Source of the DNA: Aminobacterium mobile DSM 12262
GTDB lineage: Bacteria > Synergistota > Synergistia > Synergistales > Aminobacteriaceae
NCBI RefSeq assembly: GCF_000526395.1
Contig: NZ_JAFZ01000001.1
Span: 310,001 to 374,000 of the forward strand
Length of the DNA: 64,000 nt
Reading direction: 5' to 3'
Shown here piece after piece: positions 43,686 through 52,633 of this stretch (positions are counted from its first letter, which is position 1; each line of letters opens with the position of its first letter). The notes beneath the pieces were generated by a model. The model had not been told where the DNA came from. It saw nothing but the letters and a program-made list of their open reading frames with translations, and searched no databases. The translations under genes were made by a program, and so were the position numbers.

Positions 43686-43866
43686 GGTGCCAGATTTTGA
43701 CGAAGAGTGTTTCCCCTATACAGTTCACTCAGATGACGTAACCTCACAAGTTTCAGTACGCCCACCTCTAGATGTGATCATTGCAGGCTCCAGTGCTCTC
43801 ATGCCACTAAACATGCTGAAGAAAGGTGCATTTCCCCTCTCTTGCATATTTCAAGACTTGGCACCA
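43686..43866. repeat. 180-base element bounded by inverted GGTGCCA repeats
   Basis: GGTGCCAGATTTTGA (43686-43700) and, inverted, TCAAGACTTGGCACC (43851-43865) match at 12 of 15 positions. The same motif brackets mscL (12731, 13398). The interior has no convincing gene. The right arm supplies the last codons and stop (…EHGAKS) of the GntR gene ending at 43851. It could be a small non-autonomous element or a REP pair; no clear target duplication. Confidence 0.5.
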
Positions 43867-44510
43867 TGCTCTCCAACGCATTCAGCGGAGGCAAGAATGT
43901 GAGAGCGCATTAATTCAACAGCTCTTTCTTCATTATGCTCCTTCAGTGCATTTACAATTTCTCTATGTTCATCAAGGCTGGGGTTCCCTCCGAAGTCAAA
44001 AAATGATTCAAAAAGCACTAAATAGACGAGAGAGCGAGAGAGTACGCTTACGATAAGATCATAAAGAACTACATTCCCGCTGGCTTCCGCAATAATTTTA
44101 TGGAAAGCATTGTTTATCTCCAGGTACTTATCCAAATCCTTCTCTGCAAAAATACTTTCTTCTTTTTGCATCTCTTCTTCCAACATGCAAAGCTGAAGAG
44201 GCGTTATGTGATGTACCGCTTTTTTCACAGCCAAACATTCTAAATATGCTCGCATCTCGAAGGTATTTTCAATCTCTTCTTTAGATGGGTCGACTAAACT
44301 GGCACCTTCGTTGGGTATCATGTTAATAAGCCCTTCATTTGCAAGACGTCTAAATGCCTCTCGCACAGGGGTTCGACTCACATGTAACTGCTCTGCGATA
44401 GCTATTTCTGGAAGATGTTGCCCCGGTTTGAATTCTTTATTCATGATTTTACGGCGTAGTTCTTTGTATACATAATCTACAGATGATTGTGTTTGAGAAT
44501 GATGCCTCAA
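43851..44510 (-). CDS. FCD-type GntR transcriptional regulator
   Basis: 219 residues; winged helix GQHLPEIAIAEQLHVSRTPVREAFRRLANEG and FCD domain with NAFHKIIAEASGN. TTG 44510 fits AGGGAGG seven bases upstream; GTG 44531 is an alternative. Its 3' end runs into the inverted repeat at 43851-43866, which may have replaced the original C-terminus. It is divergent from gcvPA, whose promoter carries a palindrome, and so is the likely regulator of the glycine dehydrogenase operon. Confidence 0.87.
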   Translation of the reverse strand: MRHHSQTQSSVDYVYKELRRKIMNKEFKPGQHLPEIAIAEQLHVSRTPVREAFRRLANEGLINMIPNEGASLVDPSKEEIENTFEMRAYLECLAVKKAVHHITPLQLCMLEEEMQKEESIFAEKDLDKYLEINNAFHKIIAEASGNVVLYDLIVSVLSRSLVYLVLFESFFDFGGNPSLDEHREIVNALKEHNEERAVELMRSHILASAECVGEHGAKS

Positions 44511-44531
44511 TAAAAAAACCTCCCTGTCCAC

Positions 44532-44929
44532 ATAGATTTTCTGTCGAAGGAACCCTATTCAGAACTCCCCACGAGAAAATTCTCCATAACTGCTTAGATT
44601 CAGACATAGATAAATATATTTATATTAAAGAAGATGTTATTTAAGAAGTTGTGAGAGAACGGAAAAATCAATTAAAAAGCTGGCTTTATTTTATCAAATT
44701 TTTCATAAAGACCTCCAACTCATCATACATTTATTTCCCTAGTGTCTTCATTGTCGCCTTGTTTTCCAGAATTCTATGTATCCATTGAATGCTAAAAGAT
44801 GCAATATCGATTGTCAAGGACCTTAGAAATTTATGCGGCGAGAAGGAAAAGATGTCGAATCTGGTTGTTCCCATTCTAAAAGTATCTCTTGTATCGAGTT
44901 GTTTATGAAATTTTAGAAATTGAAAAAAC
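44532..44929. other. AT-rich intergenic region without recognisable gene
   Basis: About 400 bases between the GntR gene and the gcvPA promoter. No open frame here looks coding. I looked for a glycine riboswitch, expected before glycine-degradation genes, and saw none. It may hold the GntR promoter. Confidence 0.5.
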
Positions 44930-44970
44930 TTGACAGGACGGGGAAAATGGATTATGAATACTATGTATTC
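44930..44970 (+). promoter_or_regulatory. Promoter and palindromic operator of gcvPA-gcvPB
   Basis: TTGACA (44930-44935), 17 bases, TATGAA (44953-44958). GAATAC-TAT-GTATTC (44956-44970) is a perfect palindrome overlapping the -10, and a third GAATAC follows at 44974. This fits an FCD-type repressor site, with the divergent regulator as candidate. Confidence 0.7.
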
Positions 44971-45015
44971 CATGAATACTAAAAGAATTATATAGTAAGA
45001 AAGAGGAGGAAGCTC

Positions 45016-46407
45016 ATGGACAAGAAAAAGGTCGTATACCCTTATATTCCAAACTCCGTTCCTCATATTCAGGAAGAAATGTTGAAGGAAATAGGTGCGG
45101 AAAGCATTGATGAATTTTTTGAGTGTATCCCTTATGAATTAAGGCTTCACAAACCACTTGATCTTCCCGCCCCCCTCCTTTCTGAAATTGAGCTTAAGCG
45201 ACATGTGCAACAGGTTCTTTCAAAGAATGCCACTACTACAGAAAATATTAGTTTTCTTGGCGGAGGGTGCTGGAACCACTACGTTCCCGCCATATGCGAT
45301 GAAATAAACCAACGTTCGGAATTTCTTACGGCCTACGCAGGAGAGCCTTACGAAGATCACGGAAGATTTCAAGCTCTTTTTGAATATGAAAGCATGATGG
45401 CCGAGCTTGTGGATATGGATGTTGTAAACGTTCCAACATATGATGGAGCTCAGGCCGCAGCCACAGCCATCAGAATGGCTTCCAGAATTGCGAACCGCAG
45501 CGAAGTGCTTGTGGCTGAAAATATTCATCCAGAAACAAAAGCAGTTATAAAAAATTACTGCAACCCAGATCTCTCAATAGTCTGCGTCCCCTGCGATCCT
45601 AAAACAGGATGCCTTGATGTACAGAAACTCAAAAGCCTTACATCGTCTAAAACTGCTGTTCTCTATTTTGAAAACCCATCTTTTATCGGCACTATAGATT
45701 CCAATGGTTCCCACATAGCGAAAATCCTTCATGAGGCTGGAGCTCTTATGGTTGTAGGTGTGGATCCTTCCTCTATGGGACTCCTGACGCCTCCGTCCCG
45801 TTACGGGGCAGATATTGTTTGCGGAGACCTACAACCTCTTGGTATGCATCAATGTTATGGTGGAGCCCGGGGTGGGTTCATGGCTACTCGGGACGACGAA
45901 ACCTTCGTTAGAGAGTATCCATCCCGGCTTTTTGGAATAGCTCCCACAACCCATGGTGAGTGGGGATTTGGAGATGTAGCTTGGGAACGAACATCCTTTG
46001 CAGAGCGAGAAAAAGCTAAAGAATTTGTTGGAACAGCAGCGGCTCTCTGGGGAATTACTGCAGGGGTCTACGTAGCTCTTATGGGGCCAAAAGGCATGAA
46101 GGAGCTTGGAGAGAACGTTTATATACGCTGTCAGTACCTTATGGAAAAAATGGCGGTGCTTCCAGGCGTAAAAATACCCCTTCAATCCACCCCTCATTTT
46201 AAAGAGTTTATTGTGAACTTTGATGGAACAGGAAAGTCTGTGAAGGAGATTAATAAAGCTCTATTAGATAGGAATATTTTTGGTGGCCTCAATGTCTCGA
46301 AACTTTTCCCAAGCTATGGCGAGAGCGCTCTTTACAGCGTAACAGAAGTTACAACGCAACAAGACATGGATACTCTCATCACAGCTCTAGGCGAAATTCT
46401 TGTATAA
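45016..46407 (+). CDS. gcvPA: Glycine dehydrogenase (decarboxylating) subunit 1
   Basis: N-terminal half of the split P-protein of the glycine cleavage system, 463 residues. It adopts the PLP-enzyme fold without the lysine: FLGGGCWNHYVPAICDEI, EYESMMAELVDMDVVNVPTYDGAQAAATA and GGARGGFMATRDD are standard blocks. It decarboxylates glycine together with the next gene product. No gcvT or gcvH is adjacent. AGAGGAGG lies before ATG. Confidence 0.93.
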   Translation: MDKKKVVYPYIPNSVPHIQEEMLKEIGAESIDEFFECIPYELRLHKPLDLPAPLLSEIELKRHVQQVLSKNATTTENISFLGGGCWNHYVPAICDEINQRSEFLTAYAGEPYEDHGRFQALFEYESMMAELVDMDVVNVPTYDGAQAAATAIRMASRIANRSEVLVAENIHPETKAVIKNYCNPDLSIVCVPCDPKTGCLDVQKLKSLTSSKTAVLYFENPSFIGTIDSNGSHIAKILHEAGALMVVGVDPSSMGLLTPPSRYGADIVCGDLQPLGMHQCYGGARGGFMATRDDETFVREYPSRLFGIAPTTHGEWGFGDVAWERTSFAEREKAKEFVGTAAALWGITAGVYVALMGPKGMKELGENVYIRCQYLMEKMAVLPGVKIPLQSTPHFKEFIVNFDGTGKSVKEINKALLDRNIFGGLNVSKLFPSYGESALYSVTEVTTQQDMDTLITALGEILV

Positions 46408-46431
46408 ATTGAAAGAAAGGAATGAACGCTC

Positions 46432-48021
46432 ATGGGAATGAATATGCAAACCAAACTGAGAGACTTCCATCAGGCGCGGTGGGACGAACCCATTATTTAC
46501 GAGCTCTCAACACCAGGCGAACGGGGAGTGCTCTTGCCCGAGATAGAAGAAGGAATACAGAACACCGTTAAAGATCCTATAAAAAAGCTTCCTGCCCATA
46601 TGGTCCGATCAGATGAGGCAAACCTTCCTGAAATGGGACAAATGAGGGTTTTAAAACACTATCTTCGCCTTTCTCAGGAAAACCTCGGTGCTGATCTGAA
46701 CATTGATATTGGGCAGGGGACGTGCACGATGAAGTACAACCCCAAAATAAACGAGGTCCTGGCACAAAATCCCAAAATAAGCCAGCTCCACCCATATCAA
46801 GATGAATCTACAGTTCAGGGGGCTCTTGAAATTATCTATAACATGGATATTGCTTTGAGGGCTATTTCTGGAATGGACGCTTTTTCTCTTCAGACAGGTG
46901 GAGGTTCTCAAGCTCTTTATTCCATTATTTCCATTATCAGAGCCTGGCTTGAGCATACGGGGCAGACAGAAACAAAAGATGAAATTATCACGACCATATA
47001 TTCCCATCCTTCTAACGCTGCGGTAGCTAAACTTAAAGGTTTTAAAATCATCACAATATACCCTGGCGACGACGGACGTCCAGATTTCGAAGCCCTTAAA
47101 AATGCTGTTTCAGAACGAACAGCTGCTCTTATGATTACAAACCCTGAAGATATTGGAATTTATAATTCGCGGATCAAGGATTTTACAGATCTGGTACATA
47201 GCGTTGGAGGTCTTTGCAGCTACGATCAGGCAAATCTCAACGGCATTATGGGCATAACTCGCGCTCGGGAGGCCGGCTTCGATATTTGCTTCTTCAACCT
47301 TCATAAAACCTTTTCGGCTCCCCATGGCTGCGGCGGCCCGGGAAGTGGTGCTGTCGGCGTTACAGAAAGGTTGAAACAGTATCTTCCTGCCCCCCTTGTA
47401 GAAAAAAACATGAAGACGGGTGCTTTTTCTTTAAACTATAACCTTCCCCATTCTGTAGGGAAAATTAAAAACTTTTATGGGACCCTCCCCGCCATTCTCA
47501 AAGCCTATGCGTGGGTTCGGGCTTTAGGAGCCGATGGTATTAAGGAAGCGGCCAGGGTGGCAGTCTTAAATAATAACTATATTTTTAGAAAAATCCTGGC
47601 TATACGAGGTGCTTCTGCACCATATGCTGAAGGGGAACACAGGGTAGAGCAAGTCCGTTACAGTTGGCAGAAACTGAAAGAAGAAACGGGTGTAACCACA
47701 ACTGATGTACAGAACAGGATGTTCGATTTTGGTGTCCACTATTGGACAAGCCATGAACCCTGGATAGTTCCAGAACCTTTCACTATCGAGCCAACGGAAT
47801 CTTACTCAAAACAAGAGCTGGACGAGTTTATAGCTATCACTGAACAGATTGTGAAAGAAGCTTACGAAAACCCGGAGATAGTTAAAACAGCCCCTCATAA
47901 GAGTACGATCCATACAGTAGACCACTCTTATTTTGATGACCCTGAGAAGTGGGCTATTACGTGGAGGAGTTATCAAAAGAAATATCAGGGCTATTTTGAA
48001 AAAAGACGGATAGAGGAGTAA
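46432..48021 (+). CDS. gcvPB: Glycine dehydrogenase (decarboxylating) subunit 2
   Basis: C-terminal half of the P-protein, 529 residues, with the PLP lysine K292 in FNLHKTFSAPHGCGGPGSG. Most GcvPB have HGGGGPG; here a Cys replaces one glycine of the phosphate-binding loop. DIGQGTCTMKYNPKINE near residue 100 is normal. 24 bases separate it from subunit 1. The missing T and H proteins must be encoded elsewhere or the enzyme serves another partner. Confidence 0.93.
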   Translation: MGMNMQTKLRDFHQARWDEPIIYELSTPGERGVLLPEIEEGIQNTVKDPIKKLPAHMVRSDEANLPEMGQMRVLKHYLRLSQENLGADLNIDIGQGTCTMKYNPKINEVLAQNPKISQLHPYQDESTVQGALEIIYNMDIALRAISGMDAFSLQTGGGSQALYSIISIIRAWLEHTGQTETKDEIITTIYSHPSNAAVAKLKGFKIITIYPGDDGRPDFEALKNAVSERTAALMITNPEDIGIYNSRIKDFTDLVHSVGGLCSYDQANLNGIMGITRAREAGFDICFFNLHKTFSAPHGCGGPGSGAVGVTERLKQYLPAPLVEKNMKTGAFSLNYNLPHSVGKIKNFYGTLPAILKAYAWVRALGADGIKEAARVAVLNNNYIFRKILAIRGASAPYAEGEHRVEQVRYSWQKLKEETGVTTTDVQNRMFDFGVHYWTSHEPWIVPEPFTIEPTESYSKQELDEFIAITEQIVKEAYENPEIVKTAPHKSTIHTVDHSYFDDPEKWAITWRSYQKKYQGYFEKRRIEE

Positions 48022-48027
48022 CAAGGC

Positions 48028-49152
48028 ATGAAAAAGCTGGGGCTCATCATTAATCCAATTGCTGGAATGGGTGGCAAAGTTGGGCTCAAGGGAACTGATG
48101 GCCCCGCTATATTGGCACGGGCTCTGGAGATGGGAGCCACCTCTCATGCTCCGGAGCGCGCTGCTGAGGCCCTGGAAAAACTTTTAGACATAAAAGAGGA
48201 AATACAAATTCTTACCTTTCCGGGAGATATGGGAGAAAGAGTAGCAAAACAAAAGGGGTTCTTCCCAACAATCTTATTGAAAGGAGTGATATCTGGAAAA
48301 AACACTACTTGTGAAGACACAATCCTTGCAGCAAAAGAGTTGTTAAAACAAAAAGTGGATCTTCTACTTTTTGCCGGAGGAGATGGTACGGCCCGTGACA
48401 TATGTGAGAGTGTGGGCTCTCAACTTGCAGTACTCGGTATCCCCTCCGGAGTGAAAATTCACTCAGCTGTTTTTGGCTGTTCTCCGCAACAGGCTGGTGA
48501 AGTGGCTCAATTATACTTGAAAGGGCAGAGTACACAAAAGAAACTCGCAGAGGTAATGGATATTGATGAAGACCTCTTCAGAAGCGGAGTTGTAACTGCT
48601 AAGCTTTATGGGTATCTCAATATCCCTTTCGAAAGAAGAAGAGTGCAACGGCTTAAAGCAGGAAGTCCTGCTTCTGAAGAAGCTGTACACCAAGCAATAG
48701 CTGATCATATTATTCACAACGAAATGGATGCCGATACGCTGTACATCATTGGGCCGGGAACAACCACAAGGGCTGTTATGTCTGCTCTGAACCTTGATTA
48801 CTCTCTTTTAGGTGTGGATTGTGTTTGCAACAAACGTCTTGTAGGAAAAGATCTTTCAGAAGAAGCACTATTAAAGCTTTGCGCTCAGCATAAAAAGGTG
48901 AAACTTCTTATAACCCCTATTGGTGGACAGGGTTTTCTTTTGGGGCGAGGAAACCAGCAAATAAGTCCTCGTGTTCTTCACTTTGTATCTCGTGATGATC
49001 TCTTTGTTCTCTGTACACCAGCTAAACTTTGTTCTTTGGAAGGTTCTCCTTTACTTATCGATACCGGCGATACACCCATTAATCAGAAATTTTCCGGTTA
49101 TATCCATCTCATTACAGGATATAAGGAATATGTAGTGTATAAAGTACGATGA
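48028..49152 (+). CDS. ATP-NAD kinase-like protein (AcoX-like)
   Basis: 374 residues. The N-terminus LGLIINPIAGMGGKVGLKGTDG and the LLFAGGDGTARDI motif near residue 115 are those of the NAD-kinase/diacylglycerol-kinase superfamily. The GGDGT motif binds ATP. Members with this extended C-terminal part, AcoX and relatives, sit in catabolic operons and lack a proven function; true NAD kinases are shorter. Six bases behind gcvPB, so in the same operon. Confidence 0.83.
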   Translation: MKKLGLIINPIAGMGGKVGLKGTDGPAILARALEMGATSHAPERAAEALEKLLDIKEEIQILTFPGDMGERVAKQKGFFPTILLKGVISGKNTTCEDTILAAKELLKQKVDLLLFAGGDGTARDICESVGSQLAVLGIPSGVKIHSAVFGCSPQQAGEVAQLYLKGQSTQKKLAEVMDIDEDLFRSGVVTAKLYGYLNIPFERRRVQRLKAGSPASEEAVHQAIADHIIHNEMDADTLYIIGPGTTTRAVMSALNLDYSLLGVDCVCNKRLVGKDLSEEALLKLCAQHKKVKLLITPIGGQGFLLGRGNQQISPRVLHFVSRDDLFVLCTPAKLCSLEGSPLLIDTGDTPINQKFSGYIHLITGYKEYVVYKVR

Positions 49153-49170
49153 GACGCTGCAGCGTAATCG

Positions 49171-49198
49171 TTGACAGAAGGTTTTTTTGTGATATTGT
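49171..49198 (+). promoter_or_regulatory. Promoter of the saccharopine-dehydrogenase-like gene
   Basis: TTGACA (49171-49176) and TATTGT (49193-49198), 16 bases apart, 115 bases before the ATG. A small palindrome CGCTGCAGCG precedes it at 49155. Confidence 0.5.
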
Positions 49199-49313
49199 AA
49201 TTGATGTACACAATGGATTCAATGAATTCATTTCGTTGCTGAGCGAGTCGTACGTAACTTTAACTTCTTTTCTGCGCGTTTAACGCAAAAATATTCAGAA
49301 GGGAGTTTTCAAT

Positions 49314-50492
49314 ATGGCTAAACGCAAATCATTACAAATTGGTGCAGGGATGGTTGGTCGTTGTATTGTCAACGATATGATAAAAGATTTTGATGTTACT
49401 GTCCTTGATATGAGCGAAGAGAATTTGGCTGAAACGAAGCGCCTCTTCCCTGATGTAAAAACCGTCAAGGGGTCTGCCACAGACGAGAAGCTTTTTCAGG
49501 AAATTACCAAAGATGTAGATATCGTTACCGCTGCTATGCCTGGAACAGTAGGGTATAAGGTGACTGAGATCGCTATGAAATATGGGAAAAAGCTTGCCAG
49601 TGTCTCCAGCATGCATGGTCGTTCCGACGAACCTTTTGATAAGATCGGGAAAGAAACAGGCGGGCTCGGTATTTCAATGATTGGCTTTGAGCCTGGGATG
49701 AGCAACTTTTTTGCTGGACGTGGTTACCACCTTCTCGACAAATGTGAGGAGATGTATGTTTACGTTGGCGGCATTCCTTATAATCCGCGCCCTCCTTTTA
49801 ACTACACTACCACCTGGTCTTTCACAGATAACCTCAATCAGTTTGCACAGCCTACCACTGTCGTCCGTAACGGACAGGAAATTGTAATTAAGGCATTGAG
49901 TGAGCTTAAAGAATTTCAAATCGAAGATTATCCGGTTATGGAAGCCTTTACCAGTAATGGCCTTGGAAGCCTTTTCCGCAGCTTCCACAATGTGCCCAAC
50001 ATGGCCGCCTATACTGTTCGTTGGCCTGGGTTGACTCAGCAGATGCGTTTCCTGGTAGATCTCGATCTCTTCGATTGGGAACCTAGAGAGATTGCCGGAC
50101 ATAAACTTGTACCGCGTGAAATTCTCTTCAGCCTCTTCGCTGATAAATATAAGAAACTTCCTGGTGACCTTGATATGTCTGTTATGCGCATTATCACCAA
50201 GGGATATAAAAATGGCGATGCCGTAAATTACACGTGGGAAATAGCACAAGTTGAGGATCCTGACAGCGGCTATTCATCTATGGCTTGGTGTACGGCCAGT
50301 ACCTGCGGCATTTTTGCCCGTGCTATGTGTGAAGGCAGAATTAAGGGATGTGGAATGGTCTCTGCTGAAAAACTTGCAGCTGATGACGATTTCTACAACT
50401 GGGTTATGGCCGAGCAGGATAAACGTGGCGTTCATTACAAGCTCAAGATCGACATTAAAAAGGACGCCAAGAAAAAGTGGAGTCGTGGCTAG
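49314..50492 (+). CDS. Saccharopine dehydrogenase family protein (lysine dehydrogenase-like)
   Basis: 392 residues. The Rossmann motif is LQIGAGMVGRCIVNDM (residues 7-22); VSSMHGRSDEPFDKIGKE and GFEPGMSNFFAGRGY in the middle are typical of the saccharopine/L-lysine 6-dehydrogenase group. Enzymes of this kind oxidise the amino group of lysine or related substrates with NAD. Here, beside amino-acid carriers and a proline-type reductase, it may form a cyclic imine from a diamino acid. Followed by a 14-pair hairpin. Confidence 0.83.
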   Translation: MAKRKSLQIGAGMVGRCIVNDMIKDFDVTVLDMSEENLAETKRLFPDVKTVKGSATDEKLFQEITKDVDIVTAAMPGTVGYKVTEIAMKYGKKLASVSSMHGRSDEPFDKIGKETGGLGISMIGFEPGMSNFFAGRGYHLLDKCEEMYVYVGGIPYNPRPPFNYTTTWSFTDNLNQFAQPTTVVRNGQEIVIKALSELKEFQIEDYPVMEAFTSNGLGSLFRSFHNVPNMAAYTVRWPGLTQQMRFLVDLDLFDWEPREIAGHKLVPREILFSLFADKYKKLPGDLDMSVMRIITKGYKNGDAVNYTWEIAQVEDPDSGYSSMAWCTASTCGIFARAMCEGRIKGCGMVSAEKLAADDDFYNWVMAEQDKRGVHYKLKIDIKKDAKKKWSRG

Positions 50493-50518
50493 GTGTACAG
50501 AGGAGTTATTTATAGATA

Positions 50519-50553
50519 AGAGAAAAGTTAGGAGTTTTTCCTAACTTTTCTCT
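50519..50553 (+). terminator. Terminator
   Basis: AGAGAAAAGTTAGG (50519-50532) pairs perfectly with CCTAACTTTTCTCT (50540-50553) around a seven-base loop. The T-rich right arm replaces a separate T-run. Confidence 0.7.
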
Positions 50554-50594
50554 AGCACCTATTGTTTCCAGTTTTAAGAAAAGAACTTTGATAG

Positions 50595-50614
50595 GAATCG
50601 TTACGATTCGTAAC
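50595..50614. promoter_or_regulatory. Overlapping palindromes upstream of the AGCS symporter
   Basis: GAATCG-TTA-CGATTC (50595-50609) and GTTACGA-T-TCGTAAC (50600-50614) overlap. The position, about 135 bases before the symporter start, suits an operator. The protein that binds is unknown. Confidence 0.4.
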
Positions 50615-50748
50615 AGTCATATCTCGTATTTTAGATAGCTTAGGGTCTAAACAGCGTCAAACCACCTTTATATATCCCTTTTATGCGCTGGCAGTTTTTT
50701 TACTCCGGCACTGTAAGGTGTCACATTACAAGGAGGTGCCTGTAGCCC

Positions 50749-52224
50749 ATGGACGTTGCACTAGTAACGAAATGGTTAGAGTTCTTCGCTTGGAAAGTTC
50801 TTTGGAACCGTTTTTTCCCTATTATTTTTATTGTTATGGGTTTGTACCTGACAATAGGAATGCGTTTCTTTCAATTTAGACGGGCTGGAGATATCGTATA
50901 TAACACTATAGGAACCCTTTTTAGAAAGAAGAAAAAAGAGGAGAAAGAGAAAGGATTTATTAGCGCTTTTGGAGCCTTTGCCACAGCCCTGGGGGGGACT
51001 GTAGGTACAGGTAACATTGCTGGAGTTTCCAGCGCCATAGCCATTGGTGGCCCAGGTGCGTTATTCTGGATGTGGATTGCGGCCTTGGTGGGAATGGTCA
51101 CTAAAATGGCCGAGATTATTTTGACTCAACATTATAAACAGCGTTTCCCAGATGGGACATGCTACGGAAGTGCCGCCTTTTACATTGAAAAAGGGCTTGT
51201 TCAAGAACGAGGTTGGAAATGGTGTAAGGTACTAGCTATTGTATTCACCGTTTTCATGATTGGTGCTTTCTATTTTGCTCCTGGCCCATACACCATAATG
51301 GAATCTTTTCAACGCTCTTTCAATCTAAGCAAATATACCGCTATTGGGATGAGCATTGCTTATACCCTCCTTTGTTATTACATTGTTCTTGGCGGTATCC
51401 CTCGCGTGGTTAAATTCGCAGAAAACGTCGTTCCTGCTATGGTTGTCCTTTATGTTACGGCAGGGCTTTTTGTTATTTTCCAAGACTTTGGAGCTCTTAA
51501 AGATGCGTTTGCCAGCATCTTTTATTATGCATTTACGCCCTGTGCCGCTGTCGGCGGATTTGCTGGTGTAGGGGTTATGAAAGCTGTTCAGGTTGGCGTT
51601 GCCCGTAGCGTCTATAGCAATGAAGCCGGTTGGGGAAGTTCCGCCATTATCCACGCTACAGTGGAAGTGGACCACCCTGCTCGTCAGGGTATGTGGGGAG
51701 CTTTTGAAGTCTTTGTAGACACCATTATAGTCTGTTCCATCTCAGGCCTGATGGTGATAGTTACCGGTGCCTGGAAGAGTGGTCATGGCGGGGCTGGCGC
51801 TGTAGGCGACGCTTTGACAGCAGTATTTGGGTCATACGGTGCATATGCGCTGTCATTTTTCATGCTTATTTTTGCTTTGACCACCACAACAGGTTGGTTC
51901 TCATACTTGGAATCCCTGATCGTCTATTGCACTAGAAATAAGACACGTGAACAGCGCATGAAGTATATTCAGTTCGTTCGTTTCACTGGTCCTGGTGTTC
52001 CCCTGCTCTTTACTCTCTATGCTTTCTATAACAACATGGTTCCCTCAGTGGTCTGGATGGTTTTAGACATTCAATCTGCCGTTCCCGTATATGTGAACGT
52101 TGTGGCGTTGGTCTTGTTGTCTCCGCTCATATTCCGTCTTACGAAGGAGTTTGAAACCGATTATCTTGATCCTGAAAAAGCTGCTCGGAAAGCCGCCAAA
52201 AGAGACGCTCAGCTTGCAGAGTAG
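50749..52224 (+). CDS. Sodium:alanine/glycine symporter (AGCS family)
   Basis: Inner-membrane sodium-driven uptake carrier for alanine or glycine, 491 residues with about ten helices. GAFATALGGTVGTGNIAGVSSAI near residue 75 is the family signature; FAGVGVMKAVQVGVARSVYSNEAGWGSS near residue 275 is the second. AAGGAGGTG precedes the ATG. With gcvPA/PB upstream, glycine is a reasonable cargo. Confidence 0.94.
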   Translation: MDVALVTKWLEFFAWKVLWNRFFPIIFIVMGLYLTIGMRFFQFRRAGDIVYNTIGTLFRKKKKEEKEKGFISAFGAFATALGGTVGTGNIAGVSSAIAIGGPGALFWMWIAALVGMVTKMAEIILTQHYKQRFPDGTCYGSAAFYIEKGLVQERGWKWCKVLAIVFTVFMIGAFYFAPGPYTIMESFQRSFNLSKYTAIGMSIAYTLLCYYIVLGGIPRVVKFAENVVPAMVVLYVTAGLFVIFQDFGALKDAFASIFYYAFTPCAAVGGFAGVGVMKAVQVGVARSVYSNEAGWGSSAIIHATVEVDHPARQGMWGAFEVFVDTIIVCSISGLMVIVTGAWKSGHGGAGAVGDALTAVFGSYGAYALSFFMLIFALTTTTGWFSYLESLIVYCTRNKTREQRMKYIQFVRFTGPGVPLLFTLYAFYNNMVPSVVWMVLDIQSAVPVYVNVVALVLLSPLIFRLTKEFETDYLDPEKAARKAAKRDAQLAE

Positions 52225-52244
52225 CCTATGAGGAGGACGTGTAG

Positions 52245-52559
52245 ATGTCTGATTTCTTTGACGCTGTTAAGGTTAAAATTCAAGTCAATAGCTTCTTTGG
52301 AGGGAAAGTTCAGAGTCGTACTCTAATTTTCCCCAACGGAAGTCGTAAAACGTTGGGAGTGTATCTCCCAGGCGATTATGAGTTCCATTCTGACGGGCCA
52401 GAGAAAGTGTTAATGACTGCAGGTTCTGTGGAAGTCTTTTTCCCTGGAGACGCTGACTGGCGAAAAGTAGGCGTAGGCGAGGTCTATATGGTCCCTGCAA
52501 ACACTGTCTTCAAGATCAGATGTGCAGAACTGTCGGAGTATATTTGCGACTTTCTTTAA
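52245..52559 (+). CDS. ppnP: Pyrimidine/purine nucleoside phosphorylase
   Basis: Single cupin-fold protein of 104 residues, matching PpnP (formerly YaiE/DUF1255): NSFFGGKVQSRTLIF, TLGVYLPGDYEFHSDGPEKV and GDADWRKVGVGEVYMVPANT. PpnP splits nucleosides with phosphate. About ten residues longer than E. coli at the start. Twenty bases behind the symporter gene; a strong hairpin follows. Confidence 0.9.
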   Translation: MSDFFDAVKVKIQVNSFFGGKVQSRTLIFPNGSRKTLGVYLPGDYEFHSDGPEKVLMTAGSVEVFFPGDADWRKVGVGEVYMVPANTVFKIRCAELSEYICDFL

Positions 52560-52567
52560 TATATGTC

Positions 52568-52599
52568 GATGTTCTGCCGCTGCAAAGCGGCAGAACATC
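52568..52599 (+). terminator. Hairpin with GNRA loop behind ppnP
   Basis: GATGTTCTGCCGCT (52568-52581) and AGCGGCAGAACATC (52586-52599) form 14 pairs closed by a GCAA tetraloop, then TACTTTTTCC. Likely terminator or mRNA stabiliser. Confidence 0.7.
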
Positions 52600-52633
52600 A
52601 TACTTTTTCCTTAAGGAAGCGGAGGTTTAGAGG

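Noticed and set aside
43684-43902. 73-codon plus-strand frame within the inverted-repeat element
   Set aside because: No start signal and no resemblance to a transposase; runs antisense into the GntR gene.
44640-45015. Glycine riboswitch before gcvPA
   Set aside because: I looked for the paired aptamer cores and saw no matching conserved segments; a promoter with a palindrome starts only 86 bases before the gene.
44731-45066. 111-codon minus-strand frame upstream of gcvPA
   Set aside because: Covers the gcvPA promoter, operator and start codon; no ribosome-binding site and no recognisable motif.
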